64,000 bases of DNA from Vibrio splendidus (GCF_003345295.1 NZ_CP031055.1:62001-126000); one strand, 5' to 3'. Counted from the first letter of the stretch, positions 25,481-33,878 are shown. Program-made: numbers and translations. The notes: generated by a model not told the origin, from the letters alone.

Positions 25481-28060
25481 TTACGCGCTAATCTCATCCT
25501 TACGAGCACGCCTTCTTTGGTTCATCGCTAAGCCAATTAGAATCAGTAGGGATGGTAAGAATACCCACTCTTTCATTGGTCTTTCTGCGTCTTGGATAAC
25601 TGATTTAATTTCCCAATCAAAGTCAATGCCAGCCGCTTCTGCTGGGCTACCGAACTCAACCATGTCGACAATCATCTTGCCTTCAGATTTCGTCAGCATT
25701 AAGCCCATTGAAGCAATGCGGTCTTCACTTGTTGTCGCAGAATCTTCAAATGGAAGGCGAACCGTCTTCTCAGAATAGTCACCTTCTAAGTTTTCGCCAC
25801 CCACTCTTAACTCAAGAGATTGTCCCACAGATAGACCTTCTGTGATTTGAGCGATCTCAACTCCAGGTGAAAGAACTTTCTCTGGATAAATCATGTCCCA
25901 CCAGAAGCCAGGGCGGAAGAAAGAGAAAGTTAGAACCAATAATAGGATCGTTTCCCACCATTTGTTCTTGGTAAACCACCAACCTTGCGTTGCAGCGGCA
26001 AAGATAAGTACCGCAGTTACAGAAGAGAAAATAGTGAGGAATAGATGCCACCAAGAATCAATGCCCATCAATAGTAGTTGAGTATTGAAAATGAACATGA
26101 ATGGCAAGATCGCGGTCCGGATATCATAAGTAAAGCCTTGAATACCGGTTCGAATCGGGTCTGATTTTGCAATCGCGGCGGCCGCAAAAGCTGCCAAACC
26201 AACTGGAGGCGTATCATCGGCTAAAATACCGAAGTAGAACACGAATAAGTGAACTGCAATCAGAGGGATGATCAGGCCATGCGCCGCGCCTAAGGTAACA
26301 ATTACCGGAGCCATCAGCGTTGATACAACGATGTAGTTCGCCGTTGTTGGTAAGCCCATACCTAAGATTAAGCTGATTACCGCAGTGAACAGCAGCATAA
26401 GAATGATGCTACCGCCTGAGATGAACTCAACGAAGTCCGTCATTACCAAGCCGATACCCGTCAGAGTCACCACGCCGACAACCGTACCCGCTGCAGCTGT
26501 TGCTACACCGATACCGATCATGTTGCGCGCGCCTGAAACCAAGCTCTCTAATAGATCAACGAAACCGGCTTTAGTTTGCTCTGCAAGATCGTCCGATTTG
26601 TTCATCAGAGTCATCAAAGGACGCTGTGTGATCAAAATGAAGATCATGAATACCGTTGCCCAGAAGGCAGAAAGACCTGGAGAGAATCGCTCTACAGTCA
26701 GACACCAAACAAGCACCACGATAGGCAATAGGAAATGTAAACCAGACTTAATGGTTGGGCCTGGATCGGGTACTTCTGTTAGCTCGGCATCGATGTCCAT
26801 GCCACCTTCAGCGGCATATTTTGCTGATACTCGAACCAAGGCTACATAAGAGATCAATAGAGCAACGGTAACAATAGGTGTCGCTGCATCGCCAAAGACA
26901 TCTTTCGTCCAGCCGACACCGTAGTAAACCGCAGCACTGATGACACAAAGACCTAAAATGGTACCAGTGAAAGACAGTAGGCTTTGTACGATAGTTGGTG
27001 TGTGACGACGAGGTAGGCCTGTCATACCCGCTTTACATGCTTCTAAGTGAACAATGTAAATCAGGGCGATGTAAGAGATAAGAGCAGGCAATAGCGCCGC
27101 TTTAATCACTTCTACATACGAGATACCCACATATTCAACCATCAAGAATGCAGCAGCACCCATGATTGGTGGGGTTAACTGACCATTGGTTGAAGCGGCT
27201 ACTTCTACAGCACCGGCTTTTTCACCTGAGAATCCGACTCTTTTCATCAGAGGGATTGTGAAAGTACCCGTGGTAACCACGTTAGCAATAGATGAACCAG
27301 ACACTAGACCGGATAGGCCAGATGCAACAACAGCTGCTTTCGCTGGACCGCCTTTCATGTGGCCAAGCAAAGAGAAAGCCACTTTGATGAAGTAAGCACC
27401 AGCGCCTGCGCGTTCTAGCATTGCACCAAACAGTACAAACAAGAATACGAATGACGTAGAGACGCCAAGAGCAACACCGAATACACCTTCAGTTGTTAGC
27501 CACAGATGCGACATTGCCTTGTTCAGGCTTGCACCTTTATGGGCGATAACGTCTGGCATGTGTGGACCGCCAAAGGTGTAAAGTAGGAATACTGCAGCCA
27601 CAACCATAAGAGGTGGACCTAAAGCGCGTCGTGTTGCTTCAAGCAGTAGAACCATACCAAATACAGCAGCAACAATATCGAATGTTGTCGGTGCGCCTGA
27701 ACGTTCAGCGAGTTGAGTATAGAAAATATAGATATACGAAGCTGAAAAGCTACCAACCAGCGCTAATATCCAGTCGACCGCAGGAATTCTATCCCGAGGC
27801 GAATTTTTCATTGCTGGGTAAGCGGTAAAGGCTAGGAAGATGGCAAACGTAAGATGAATTGCTCGAGCTTCAGTGTCGTTTAAAATTGCGAAGTTAAAAA
27901 TGAACGGCAGCGGGGATGCATACCAAAGTTGGAACAGTGACCAACATAGAGGCACAAACCATAAAATACGGCCTTGGATACCGTGAGGGCTACGCGCACC
28001 AGTGTCTGATTGTGCCACCATTTCTTGCACATCTGGAGACGGTGATGTTGTCTGCGTCAT
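25481..28060 (-). CDS. TRAP transporter fused permease, TAXI type
   Basis: This 859-residue inner-membrane protein fuses a small DctQ-like part (about residues 25-140) to a DctM-like 12-helix permease (about 150-690). The DctM signature GMGLPTTANYIVVSTLMAP is seen near residue 555. The last ~150 residues contain a PDZ-like segment (SMGLMLTKSEGKMIVDMVEFGSPAEAAGI is its core region) typical of the DUF3394 tail of 4TM/12TM fused permeases. It imports an unknown organic anion, powered by the Na+ gradient, using the TAXI protein encoded upstream. A hairpin lies in the 255-base spacer before it. The substrate is often a dicarboxylate or glutamate in the family. Confidence 0.93.
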   Translation of the reverse strand: MTQTTSPSPDVQEMVAQSDTGARSPHGIQGRILWFVPLCWSLFQLWYASPLPFIFNFAILNDTEARAIHLTFAIFLAFTAYPAMKNSPRDRIPAVDWILALVGSFSASYIYIFYTQLAERSGAPTTFDIVAAVFGMVLLLEATRRALGPPLMVVAAVFLLYTFGGPHMPDVIAHKGASLNKAMSHLWLTTEGVFGVALGVSTSFVFLFVLFGAMLERAGAGAYFIKVAFSLLGHMKGGPAKAAVVASGLSGLVSGSSIANVVTTGTFTIPLMKRVGFSGEKAGAVEVAASTNGQLTPPIMGAAAFLMVEYVGISYVEVIKAALLPALISYIALIYIVHLEACKAGMTGLPRRHTPTIVQSLLSFTGTILGLCVISAAVYYGVGWTKDVFGDAATPIVTVALLISYVALVRVSAKYAAEGGMDIDAELTEVPDPGPTIKSGLHFLLPIVVLVWCLTVERFSPGLSAFWATVFMIFILITQRPLMTLMNKSDDLAEQTKAGFVDLLESLVSGARNMIGIGVATAAAGTVVGVVTLTGIGLVMTDFVEFISGGSIILMLLFTAVISLILGMGLPTTANYIVVSTLMAPVIVTLGAAHGLIIPLIAVHLFVFYFGILADDTPPVGLAAFAAAAIAKSDPIRTGIQGFTYDIRTAILPFMFIFNTQLLLMGIDSWWHLFLTIFSSVTAVLIFAAATQGWWFTKNKWWETILLLVLTFSFFRPGFWWDMIYPEKVLSPGVEIAQITEGLSVGQSLELRVGGENLEGDYSEKTVRLPFEDSATTSEDRIASMGLMLTKSEGKMIVDMVEFGSPAEAAGIDFDWEIKSVIQDAERPMKEWVFLPSLLILIGLAMNQRRRARKDEISA

Positions 28061-28265
28061 GTACTTTATCCTTATTATTGATGGTCTGCCTTTCTTACGA
28101 ACAACGAGACGTTATTTATTTCCTATCTAGTGTAGCGAATGGATAGGGAAATGCGTTTTTTGTTCGTCTTTGTCTTAGGCTTGATACGAAGGTAAGTTCG
28201 CCAAATTGGAGAAACTTAAAGGTTTGTTTCTTTTCACTTGGGTTATTTTTATAAAACGTGAAAAG

Positions 28266-28294
28266 CCAATAAGGAGGACATGCCTCCTTATTGG
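28266..28294 (-). terminator. Hairpin between TRAP binding-protein and permease genes
   Basis: CCAATAAGGAGG (28266-28277) and CCTCCTTATTGG (28283-28294) make a perfect 12-base stem with a 5-base loop. It begins 22 bases after the binding-protein stop on the minus strand and is followed by CTTTTC. It probably acts as a leaky terminator or mRNA stabiliser so that the periplasmic protein is made in excess. The remaining spacer up to 28061 shows nothing else I recognise. Confidence 0.75.
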
Positions 28295-28315
28295 TAGAGT
28301 AGGCTTAAAGTAGAA

Positions 28316-29284
28316 TTACTTTAGAAGGCCTACTTCTTTGTAGTATTTTACTGCGCCAGGGTGAAGAGGGATTGAGATACCCGCTTTAACCATGTCTTCT
28401 TTCTTCAGGTTCGCAAATGCTGGGTGCAGGCGTTTGAATGTAGCGAAGTTTTCAAATACCGCTTTAGCAACGTTGTATGCGACTTCATCAGAAACGTCAG
28501 ACGTTGTTACCATAGTTGCAGCAACACCGAAGCTGTTTACGTCAGCATCTGTACCACGGTACATGCCAGCTGGAACTGTGCTGTATGCGTAGTATGGGTT
28601 TTCAGCTACGATCTTGTCGATTTGTGGACCAGTTGCAGAAACCAGTTTTGCATCACAAGAAGTCGTTGCTTCTTTGATTGATCCGTTCGGGTGACCAACC
28701 ATGTAGATGAATGCATCAATCTTGTTGTCACAAAGAGCTTGTGAACGCTCAGAACCTTTAAGTTCAGAAGCAAGCTTGAAGCTATCGTTAGTCCAACCCA
28801 TAGCGTCCATTACAACACCCATCGTTGCACGGTCACCAGAGCCTGGGTTCCCAATGTTTACACGCTTACCTGCTAGGTCAGACACATTGTTGATACCAGC
28901 ATCGGTACGAGCGATGATGTTGAACGGTTCTGTATGTAGAGAGAACATAGCGCGAAGTTTTTTGTATTCGCCCTGATCTTTAAATTTACTTGTACCGTTG
29001 TAGCCGTGGTATTGCCAGTCCGATTGAACAACACCGAAATCTAGTTCACCAGCACGGATGGTGTTAACGTTGTAGATCGAACCACCAGTAGATTCTACAG
29101 AACAACGAATGTTGTGGTCTTTGCGGCCTTTGTTCACTAGCTTACAAATAGCGCCACCAGTTGGGTAGTAAACACCCGTTACTGAACCAGTACCAATTGT
29201 GATGAACTCTTGAGCGTTAACTGCGCCAGCGCCCATTACAGCAGCTGCAATAGCCCCAACTTTAATAAGTTTGGTAAATGCCAT
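28316..29284 (-). CDS. TAXI-family TRAP solute-binding protein
   Basis: This 322-residue periplasmic protein has a signal peptide (MAFTKLIKVGAIAAAVMGAG.., cut near AVNAQ). The TAXI family start follows: FITIGTGSVTGVYYPTGGAIC. Later family segments are DFGVVQSDWQYHGYNG, RVNIGNPGSGDRATM and LHPGAVKYYKEVGLL. It captures the ligand and delivers it to the fused permease encoded next. The two cysteines near residues 47 and 61 could form a disulfide. The ligand cannot be told from sequence. A CRP-like site lies 270 bases upstream. Confidence 0.95.
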   Translation of the reverse strand: MAFTKLIKVGAIAAAVMGAGAVNAQEFITIGTGSVTGVYYPTGGAICKLVNKGRKDHNIRCSVESTGGSIYNVNTIRAGELDFGVVQSDWQYHGYNGTSKFKDQGEYKKLRAMFSLHTEPFNIIARTDAGINNVSDLAGKRVNIGNPGSGDRATMGVVMDAMGWTNDSFKLASELKGSERSQALCDNKIDAFIYMVGHPNGSIKEATTSCDAKLVSATGPQIDKIVAENPYYAYSTVPAGMYRGTDADVNSFGVAATMVTTSDVSDEVAYNVAKAVFENFATFKRLHPAFANLKKEDMVKAGISIPLHPGAVKYYKEVGLLK

Positions 29285-29552
29285 GAATTTCCCTTCCTTT
29301 ATTCATTATTAACCCTGAAACAAGTGTAGTCGTTTCTGGAGTTTCCTATTTGGAAACGGCACCTTTTTCAATCCATGTGATGAAAAAGTGGCTGAATAAT
29401 ATCAAAAATTGGCAGAAAATTACTCAAATGTTAAAAGATATAGCTAAAAAATCTAACAAATGACGCTTAGATCTTATGTTTGATTTGCTACTGAGTTTTT
29501 TAAAATCAATGGTTTAGTGGTGTTTGAGGAGGGGGAGATAGATATTCTAGGA

Positions 29553-29568
29553 TGTGATTTGGATCACG
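29553..29568. promoter_or_regulatory. CRP-like site upstream of the TAXI-TRAP genes
   Basis: TGTGA, TTTGGA, then TCACG matches TGTGA-N6-TCACA at 9 of 10 positions. It lies in the 342-base spacer 29285-29626 between the TAXI gene and the argR end. Catabolite control of a carboxylate importer would make sense, but the site is 269 bases from the start codon. The AT-rich remainder of the spacer likely holds the TAXI promoter. Confidence 0.5.
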
Positions 29569-29591
29569 AAGCGAATCGGTGTTCGTGATCC
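29561..29591. other. 10-bp inverted repeat after argR, overlapping the CRP-like site
   Basis: GGATCACGAA (29561-29570) and TTCGTGATCC (29582-29591) are perfect arms around an 11-base loop, 36 bases beyond the argR stop. No T run follows on the argR strand, so it is a weak terminator candidate at best. Confidence 0.55.
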
Positions 29592-29626
29592 ATTAATCAG
29601 GTTGATGGTTATGAAACAGTGACCAA

Positions 29627-30097
29627 TTATCCTGCGTATTCAAACAGTTCGCACACAGAATCAAACAATTGCTTAGTGGTAACGGACAGGGTGGGAGTGA
29701 TGAAGATAGTATCATCGCCTGCAACAACACCTAGTATACCTTCCGACTTACCCAGTGAGTCCAATAAACGAGCAATAAGTTGCGCCGCACCTGGGCCAGT
29801 GTGTATCACCACCAATGCATTGTTGTGGTCAATATCTAATACTAATTCTCTTAGAGAGCTAGAAACTGTCGGAACACCAAGTTCAGCAGGAAGACAGTAA
29901 ACCATCTCCATTTTTGCATTACGAGTTCGAACTGCACCAAACTTAGTTAACATACGCGAAACTTTAGATTGGTTGATACTTTCAAAACCTTCATGTTTGA
30001 GGGCATCGACAATCTCGCCTTGCGAACCAAAACGTTCTTCTTTTAGTAATGATTTAAAAGCACGAACTAAGTTGTCTTGTTTTTCTGTATTGCGCAT
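29627..30097 (-). CDS. argR: Arginine repressor ArgR
   Basis: This 156-residue protein is the normal ArgR length. It has an N-terminal winged helix (residues about 1-75, SQGEIVDALKHEGFESINQSKVSRMLTKFG) and a C-terminal hexamer domain that binds arginine (VVIHTGPGAAQLIARLLDSLG and GVVAGDDTIFITP, with the Asp pair that contacts arginine). It represses arginine synthesis genes when arginine is present. It is divergent from mdh, the same layout as in other gammaproteobacteria. Confidence 0.97.
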   Translation of the reverse strand: MRNTEKQDNLVRAFKSLLKEERFGSQGEIVDALKHEGFESINQSKVSRMLTKFGAVRTRNAKMEMVYCLPAELGVPTVSSSLRELVLDIDHNNALVVIHTGPGAAQLIARLLDSLGKSEGILGVVAGDDTIFITPTLSVTTKQLFDSVCELFEYAG

Positions 30098-30124
30098 ATG
30101 TCATTCTTATTCATTAACAAAGAT

Positions 30125-30153
30125 GTTTGCATATTCTCGCATACATATTCAAT
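30125..30153. promoter_or_regulatory. Candidate ARG boxes before argR
   Basis: CGCAT, ACAT, ATTCA (30138-30151) fits the ARG box pattern TGAAT-N4-ATTCA with one perfect half. A second weak half (TGCATATTC) lies just to its left. Placement 30-55 bases before the argR start fits autoregulation. Matches are partial. Confidence 0.35.
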
Positions 30154-30325
30154 TTTAGCTAAAATATCACGGCAATTTGTTAGTCATATCACTGTAAAAA
30201 TTTAATAGAATAATGTGTTATTAGTGTCGACTTATTTTGTTATTTCAGTCGATTATCGCCATAATGCGAACTTGCTGTGTAGCACGGTTTTATTGACTTG
30301 CGCGAAGTCGCAAAGCTGGCGTTAA

Positions 30326-30349
30326 TTGATTGTAATCACTTTGTGATTA
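30326..30349. promoter_or_regulatory. Palindromic and FNR-like site before mdh
   Basis: TTGAT, TGTA, ATCAC (30326-30339) matches the FNR pattern TTGAT-N4-ATCAA at 9 of 10. It overlaps a perfect palindrome TAATCAC/GTGATTA around TTT (30333-30349). The site lies 80 bases before mdh, a gene known to respond to oxygen in enterobacteria. The rest of this 332-base spacer (30098-30429) is AT-rich divergent promoter DNA. Confidence 0.45.
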
Positions 30350-30429
30350 ATATATTTTTTTAACGATAATTTAGCTCAAGAACTACCCTACCAAGAATTT
30401 ATAAGAGAAAGCTCTCAAGGAGAATAACA

Positions 30430-31365
30430 ATGAAAGTAGCTGTTATTGGTGCCGCTGGTGGCATCGGTCAAGCCCTAGCCCTACTACTAAAGAACCGCCT
30501 GCCTGCTGGTTCAGATCTTGCACTTTACGACATCGCTCCGGTAACTCCGGGTGTTGCTGCCGATCTTAGCCATATCCCAACACCTGTTTCGATCAAAGGT
30601 TACGCGGGTGAAGATCCAACACCAGCACTAGAAGGTGCGGATGTTGTGCTTATTTCTGCGGGTGTTGCTCGTAAGCCTGGTATGGATCGTGCGGATCTTT
30701 TCAATGTGAACGCTGGCATTGTTAAGTCTCTTGCAGAGAAAATCGCAGTTACTTGTCCTACTGCTTGTGTTGGTATCATCACTAACCCAGTAAATACAAC
30801 AGTACCAATCGCTGCTGAAGTACTTAAGAAAGCGGGCGTTTACGACAAGCGTCGTTTATTCGGTATTACTACTCTTGATGTTATTCGTTCTGAAACGTTT
30901 GTTGCTGAGCTGAAAGATAAAGATCCAAGCAACATCCGTGTTCCTGTTATCGGCGGTCACTCAGGTGTAACGATCCTTCCTCTACTTTCTCAAGTTGAAG
31001 GCGTAGAGTTTACTGATGAAGAAATCGCAGCGCTAACAACTCGTATCCAAAATGCGGGTACTGAAGTAGTAGAAGCTAAAGCTGGCGGCGGCAGTGCAAC
31101 ACTATCGATGGGTCAAGCGGCTTGTCGCTTCGGTCTTGCTCTAGTGAAAGCGCTTCAAGGCGAAGAGAACGTAATTGAATGTGCATACGTTGAAGGTGAA
31201 GGCGAGCACGCACCATTCTTCGCACAACCAGTTAAACTTGGCAAAGAGGGCGCAGAAGCGATCCTTAGCTACGGTGAACTGAGCGACTTCGAACGTAATG
31301 CTTTAGATAGCATGCTTGAAACGCTAAATGGCGATATTGAGATCGGTGTTGAATTCGCTAAATAA
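30430..31365 (+). CDS. mdh: Malate dehydrogenase
   Basis: This 311-residue enzyme starts MKVAVIGAAGGIGQALALLL, the NAD-binding GxxGxxG motif. Catalytic residues are visible: Arg in ARKPGMDRADLF, Asp in TTLDVIRSETF and His in IGGHSGVTILPL (about residue 177). It oxidises malate to oxaloacetate in the TCA cycle. It belongs to the LDH-like homodimeric branch found in gammaproteobacteria. A good ribosome site (AAGGAG) precedes it, and a strong terminator follows at 31406. Confidence 0.98.
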   Translation: MKVAVIGAAGGIGQALALLLKNRLPAGSDLALYDIAPVTPGVAADLSHIPTPVSIKGYAGEDPTPALEGADVVLISAGVARKPGMDRADLFNVNAGIVKSLAEKIAVTCPTACVGIITNPVNTTVPIAAEVLKKAGVYDKRRLFGITTLDVIRSETFVAELKDKDPSNIRVPVIGGHSGVTILPLLSQVEGVEFTDEEIAALTTRIQNAGTEVVEAKAGGGSATLSMGQAACRFGLALVKALQGEENVIECAYVEGEGEHAPFFAQPVKLGKEGAEAILSYGELSDFERNALDSMLETLNGDIEIGVEFAK

Positions 31366-31405
31366 GCGGGACACCATTTAACTCAGCCAAAAGATAGTTA
31401 ATAAG

Positions 31406-31431
31406 AGCCGATCATTATGATCGGCTTTTTT
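31406..31431 (+). terminator. Terminator after mdh
   Basis: AGCCGATCA and TGATCGGCT pair around TTA and are followed by six T. Confidence 0.92.
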
Positions 31432-31489
31432 GATCCTAAAATTCAAGTTGCTCGTATCTGTCTATATAACCAAGGTCGAGGTAAAGTTT

Positions 31490-31681
31490 ATGGCTACTGT
31501 TGAAAAGGGTATGAATGTCCACTATTTGGGGCGCTTAGGAAAAATATTGGTCATTGATGAGCAAGAGCAGTACGCCTTGGTAGAGACTTACAATGGGCAT
31601 GAGCAATACGCAGTGCCAATGGAAGAACTTGAAGAAATTGAAGTACAACTGCCGCTGTCATTAGAAGCGAGCCGATATTGA
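31490..31681 (+). CDS. Small conserved-looking protein of unknown function
   Basis: This is a 63-residue acidic protein (MATVEKGMNVHYLGRLGKIL...). I do not recognise the family. The pattern of short strands (GMNVHYLGRLGKILVIDE, YALVETYNGHEQYAVPMEEL) suggests a small SH3-like beta barrel. It has no signal peptide or membrane segment. The ATG at 31490 has a GAGGTAAAG ribosome site before it; an earlier in-frame start at 31430 would lie inside the mdh terminator, so I reject it. The gene is bounded by terminators on both sides, so it must have its own promoter in 31432-31489 or depend on readthrough from mdh. Confidence 0.75.
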   Translation: MATVEKGMNVHYLGRLGKILVIDEQEQYALVETYNGHEQYAVPMEELEEIEVQLPLSLEASRY

Positions 31682-31714
31682 ATTTGATTATCTTACAAAT
31701 ATTTGTTCAAAACT

Positions 31715-31740
31715 AAAAAAGAGCCCTGAGGCCCTTTTTT
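31715..31740. terminator. Bidirectional terminator between small gene and ispB
   Basis: AAAAAAG with GCC, loop CTGA, then GGC and CTTTTTT form a stem with one bulge on each side; A and T tails suit both converging genes. Confidence 0.75.
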
Positions 31741-31750
31741 GTTATTTATA

Positions 31751-31764
31751 TAGAAGCTAGAAGC
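31751..31764 (+). repeat. Two TAGAAGC heptamers at the junction before ispB
   Basis: TAGAAGC occurs twice in tandem. It is the same heptamer as at 16667, again in a convergent junction beside a terminator. Confidence 0.5.
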
Positions 31765-31783
31765 GAGTTGTCTATTAACCTGC

Positions 31784-32755
31784 TTACTTGCTACGTTTAA
31801 CAGCTAAGTGTGCGAGCGTGGTTAGCGCTTGCTTATATTCTGAATCAGGAAGTACAGAAAGCTCAGCAATCGCTTTATCTGCTTCTTCATAGGCTTTATT
31901 TGTTGTGTACTCTAACGAGCCTGTCCCTTTCATCACAGCCATAATGTCGTCGAGACGCTCCATACCATTGGCTTTTTCAATCGCTTCTCGAATCATGCTG
32001 GTTTGTTCAGGAGAACCATTGTGCATTGCGTAAAGTAGAGGCAGTGTTGGTTTGCCTTCGGCTAGATCGTCACCAACGTTCTTACCCATCTCTTTACCAT
32101 CAGCAGTGTAATCCATCACATCATCAATCAATTGGAATGCAGTGCCTAGGTATTTACCGTAGTTTTGCATAGCCGTTTCGATTTCAGGTGATGATTCGCT
32201 AAGAATTGCACCGATTTGCGTTGCAGCTTCAAACAAGCGAGCGGTCTTCGAGTAGATGACCTGCATGTAACTTTCTTCTGTGGTGTCCGGGTTATTACAG
32301 TTCATTAATTGTTGAACTTCACCCTCGGCAATCACGTTAACTGCTTCACTCATTAACTCAAGGATCTTTAAGGATCCTAGCGTTGTCATCATCTGGAACG
32401 AGCGAGTGTAGATAAAGTCACCCACCAAAACGCTAGCGGCATTACCAAAAGCTGCGTTGGCTGTCGCTTTACCGCGTCTCATGTCCGACTCGTCGACGAC
32501 ATCATCATGGAGAAGGGTAGCTGTGTGAATAAACTCGATAAAAGCTGCAGAGGTGATATGAGCTTCACCTTGATAACCAAGTGCACGAGCAGATAAAAGA
32601 GCAAGCAAAGGACGTAGGCGTTTGCCACCACCGCTAACGATATAAAAACCAAGCTGGTTGATTAAACTTACGTCAGAATTAAGTTGGGCTTGAATTGTTT
32701 CATTCACTTTTGCCATATCATTGGCAGTAAGCGTTTGGATAGCTTTAAAATCCAT
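31784..32755 (-). CDS. ispB: Octaprenyl diphosphate synthase IspB
   Basis: This 323-residue enzyme equals E. coli IspB in length. The two Asp-rich motifs of trans-prenyltransferases are seen: LLHDDVVDESDMRRG (about residues 81-95) and QLIDDVMDYTAD (about 208-219). GGGKRLRP binds the diphosphate. It extends farnesyl diphosphate with isopentenyl units to make the ubiquinone and menaquinone side chain. It is divergent from rplU, as in E. coli. The small residue before the first Asp motif sets chain length, but I did not model it. Confidence 0.96.
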   Translation of the reverse strand: MDFKAIQTLTANDMAKVNETIQAQLNSDVSLINQLGFYIVSGGGKRLRPLLALLSARALGYQGEAHITSAAFIEFIHTATLLHDDVVDESDMRRGKATANAAFGNAASVLVGDFIYTRSFQMMTTLGSLKILELMSEAVNVIAEGEVQQLMNCNNPDTTEESYMQVIYSKTARLFEAATQIGAILSESSPEIETAMQNYGKYLGTAFQLIDDVMDYTADGKEMGKNVGDDLAEGKPTLPLLYAMHNGSPEQTSMIREAIEKANGMERLDDIMAVMKGTGSLEYTTNKAYEEADKAIAELSVLPDSEYKQALTTLAHLAVKRSK

Positions 32756-32912
32756 TGTTCATCCGGCTGAAGTTAGACCCTGTAAGGCTTATACGTTGTA
32801 TTTAATTGTTGAATAATACACTAAAAAACGTTGATTAATACATCACTTAAAGGCATCATTGCCGCACTTTTCTTTGGCGAACATGTTTTCGCCAATATTT
32901 TAAAAATATGGC

Positions 32913-32941
32913 TTGTCATAGCGGCATGATTCCCGTAGAAT
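32913..32941 (+). promoter_or_regulatory. Sigma-70-type promoter of rplU-rpmA
   Basis: TTGTCA (32913-32918), a 17-base spacer and TAGAAT (32936-32941), each 5 of 6 to consensus, with a GC-rich CTGCGCCC just after as in ribosomal promoters. It lies 83 bases before rplU, leaving a leader with a small GTTGT/ACAAC hairpin. Confidence 0.75.
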
Positions 32942-33023
32942 CTGCGCCCTATTGATTAGTTTAGCGCACACCCGAGTTGTAGAATTAACAACCATAGGCT
33001 GTGCGGAAAAAGCGGAGTAAAAT

Positions 33024-33335
33024 ATGTACGCTGTTTTCCAATCTGGTGGCAAACAACACCGAGTAAGCGAAGGTCAAACACTTCGTTTAGAGAAATTAGA
33101 CGTTGAAACTGGTGCAACTGTAGAATTTGATAAAGTTCTTCTTGTTGCTAACGGCGAAGAAATCGCTGTTGGTGCACCTCTTGTTGAAGGTGGCAAAGTT
33201 ACTGCAGAAGTAGTACAACACGGTCGTGGCGATAAAGTAAAAATCGTTAAGTTCCGTCGTCGTAAGCACTCGCGTAAGCAAGCTGGTCACCGTCAGTGGT
33301 TCACAGAAGTGAAAATCACTGGCATTAACGCTTAA
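33024..33335 (+). CDS. rplU: 50S ribosomal protein L21
   Basis: This 103-residue protein has the L21 start MYAVFQSGGKQHRVSEGQ and the basic C-terminal KIVKFRRRKHSRKQAGHRQWFTEV segment that contacts 23S rRNA. Length is normal. It is followed 19 bases later by rpmA, the conserved pair. Codon use is strongly biased, as expected for a highly expressed gene. Confidence 0.98.
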   Translation: MYAVFQSGGKQHRVSEGQTLRLEKLDVETGATVEFDKVLLVANGEEIAVGAPLVEGGKVTAEVVQHGRGDKVKIVKFRRRKHSRKQAGHRQWFTEVKITGINA

Positions 33336-33354
33336 GTATTAGGAGAGTTTAACA

Positions 33355-33612
33355 ATGGCACATAAAAAAGCTGGCGGTTCTACTAATAACGGCCGCGATT
33401 CAGAAAGCAAACGTCTTGGTGTTAAGCGTTTTGGTGGTGAATCTGTTCTTGCAGGTAACATCATCGTTCGTCAACGTGGTACTAAGTTCCACGCTGGCAC
33501 AAACGTTGGCATCGGTAAAGACCATACTCTTTTCGCTCTTACTGAAGGTAAAGTGAAATTTGCAGTAAAAGGTCCTAAAAACCGTAAGTTTGTAAGCATC
33601 GAAGCTGAGTAA
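33355..33612 (+). CDS. rpmA: 50S ribosomal protein L27
   Basis: This 85-residue protein starts MAHKKAGGSTNNGRDSESKRLG and contains GGNI-like GGESVLAGNIIVRQRGTKFH. L27's N-terminal tail reaches the peptidyl transferase centre. The first residues after Met match the mature N-terminus of gammaproteobacterial L27, with no Firmicute-type extension. It ends in a strong terminator before cgtA. Confidence 0.98.
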   Translation: MAHKKAGGSTNNGRDSESKRLGVKRFGGESVLAGNIIVRQRGTKFHAGTNVGIGKDHTLFALTEGKVKFAVKGPKNRKFVSIEAE

Positions 33613-33663
33613 TTTAATCTTTTATTAGATTATTTATACTAGCTTTCAAGCTGAATTCAAAAG

Positions 33664-33688
33664 CCCTGCCGATTCGGCAGGGTTTTTT
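33664..33688 (+). terminator. Terminator after rpmA
   Basis: CCCTGCCG and CGGCAGGG pair around ATT and are followed by six T. It separates rplU-rpmA from cgtA. Confidence 0.95.
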
Positions 33689-33735
33689 ATTTATAGCGAG
33701 AATAAAAAAGTAGACGCTCTTGTTTTGGTTTTGAT

Positions 33736-33800
33736 AAGCCGTTCTATTTTTGAGAAACAGTTTGGTTTTATTAAGAAGCCGTTTGTTTTTTAAGATACAG
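33736..33800 (+). repeat. Two 25-base imperfect direct repeats before cgtA
   Basis: Segments 33736-33760 and 33776-33800 both run from AAGCCGTT to A(A/T)ACAG and agree at about 20 of 25 positions, 40 bases apart. They lie in the 326-base spacer 33613-33938, which also holds the rpmA terminator and the GATC cluster. Confidence 0.5.
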
Positions 33801-33838
33801 AAAGCAAAGAACCTCTCCTTATTTGTTCCTTGGTTGCA

Positions 33839-33878
33839 GATCGATCTAGATCTTAGGTGATCGATCTAAACACGGATC
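33839..33878. promoter_or_regulatory. Cluster of six GATC sites just before cgtA
   Basis: GATC occurs at 33839, 33843, 33849, 33859, 33863 and 33875. The decamer GATCGATCTA is present twice (33839, 33859). Immediately to the right TAGAAT (33882-33887) could be a -10 box, so the cluster would cover the -35 region of a cgtA promoter. Six Dam sites in 40 bases far exceeds the chance rate of one per 256. Confidence 0.7.

Noticed and set aside
26385..26849. 154-residue open frame opposite the TRAP permease gene
   Set aside because: It lies wholly inside a well-supported gene, has no ribosome site and no recognisable domain; antisense frames are common opposite biased codons.
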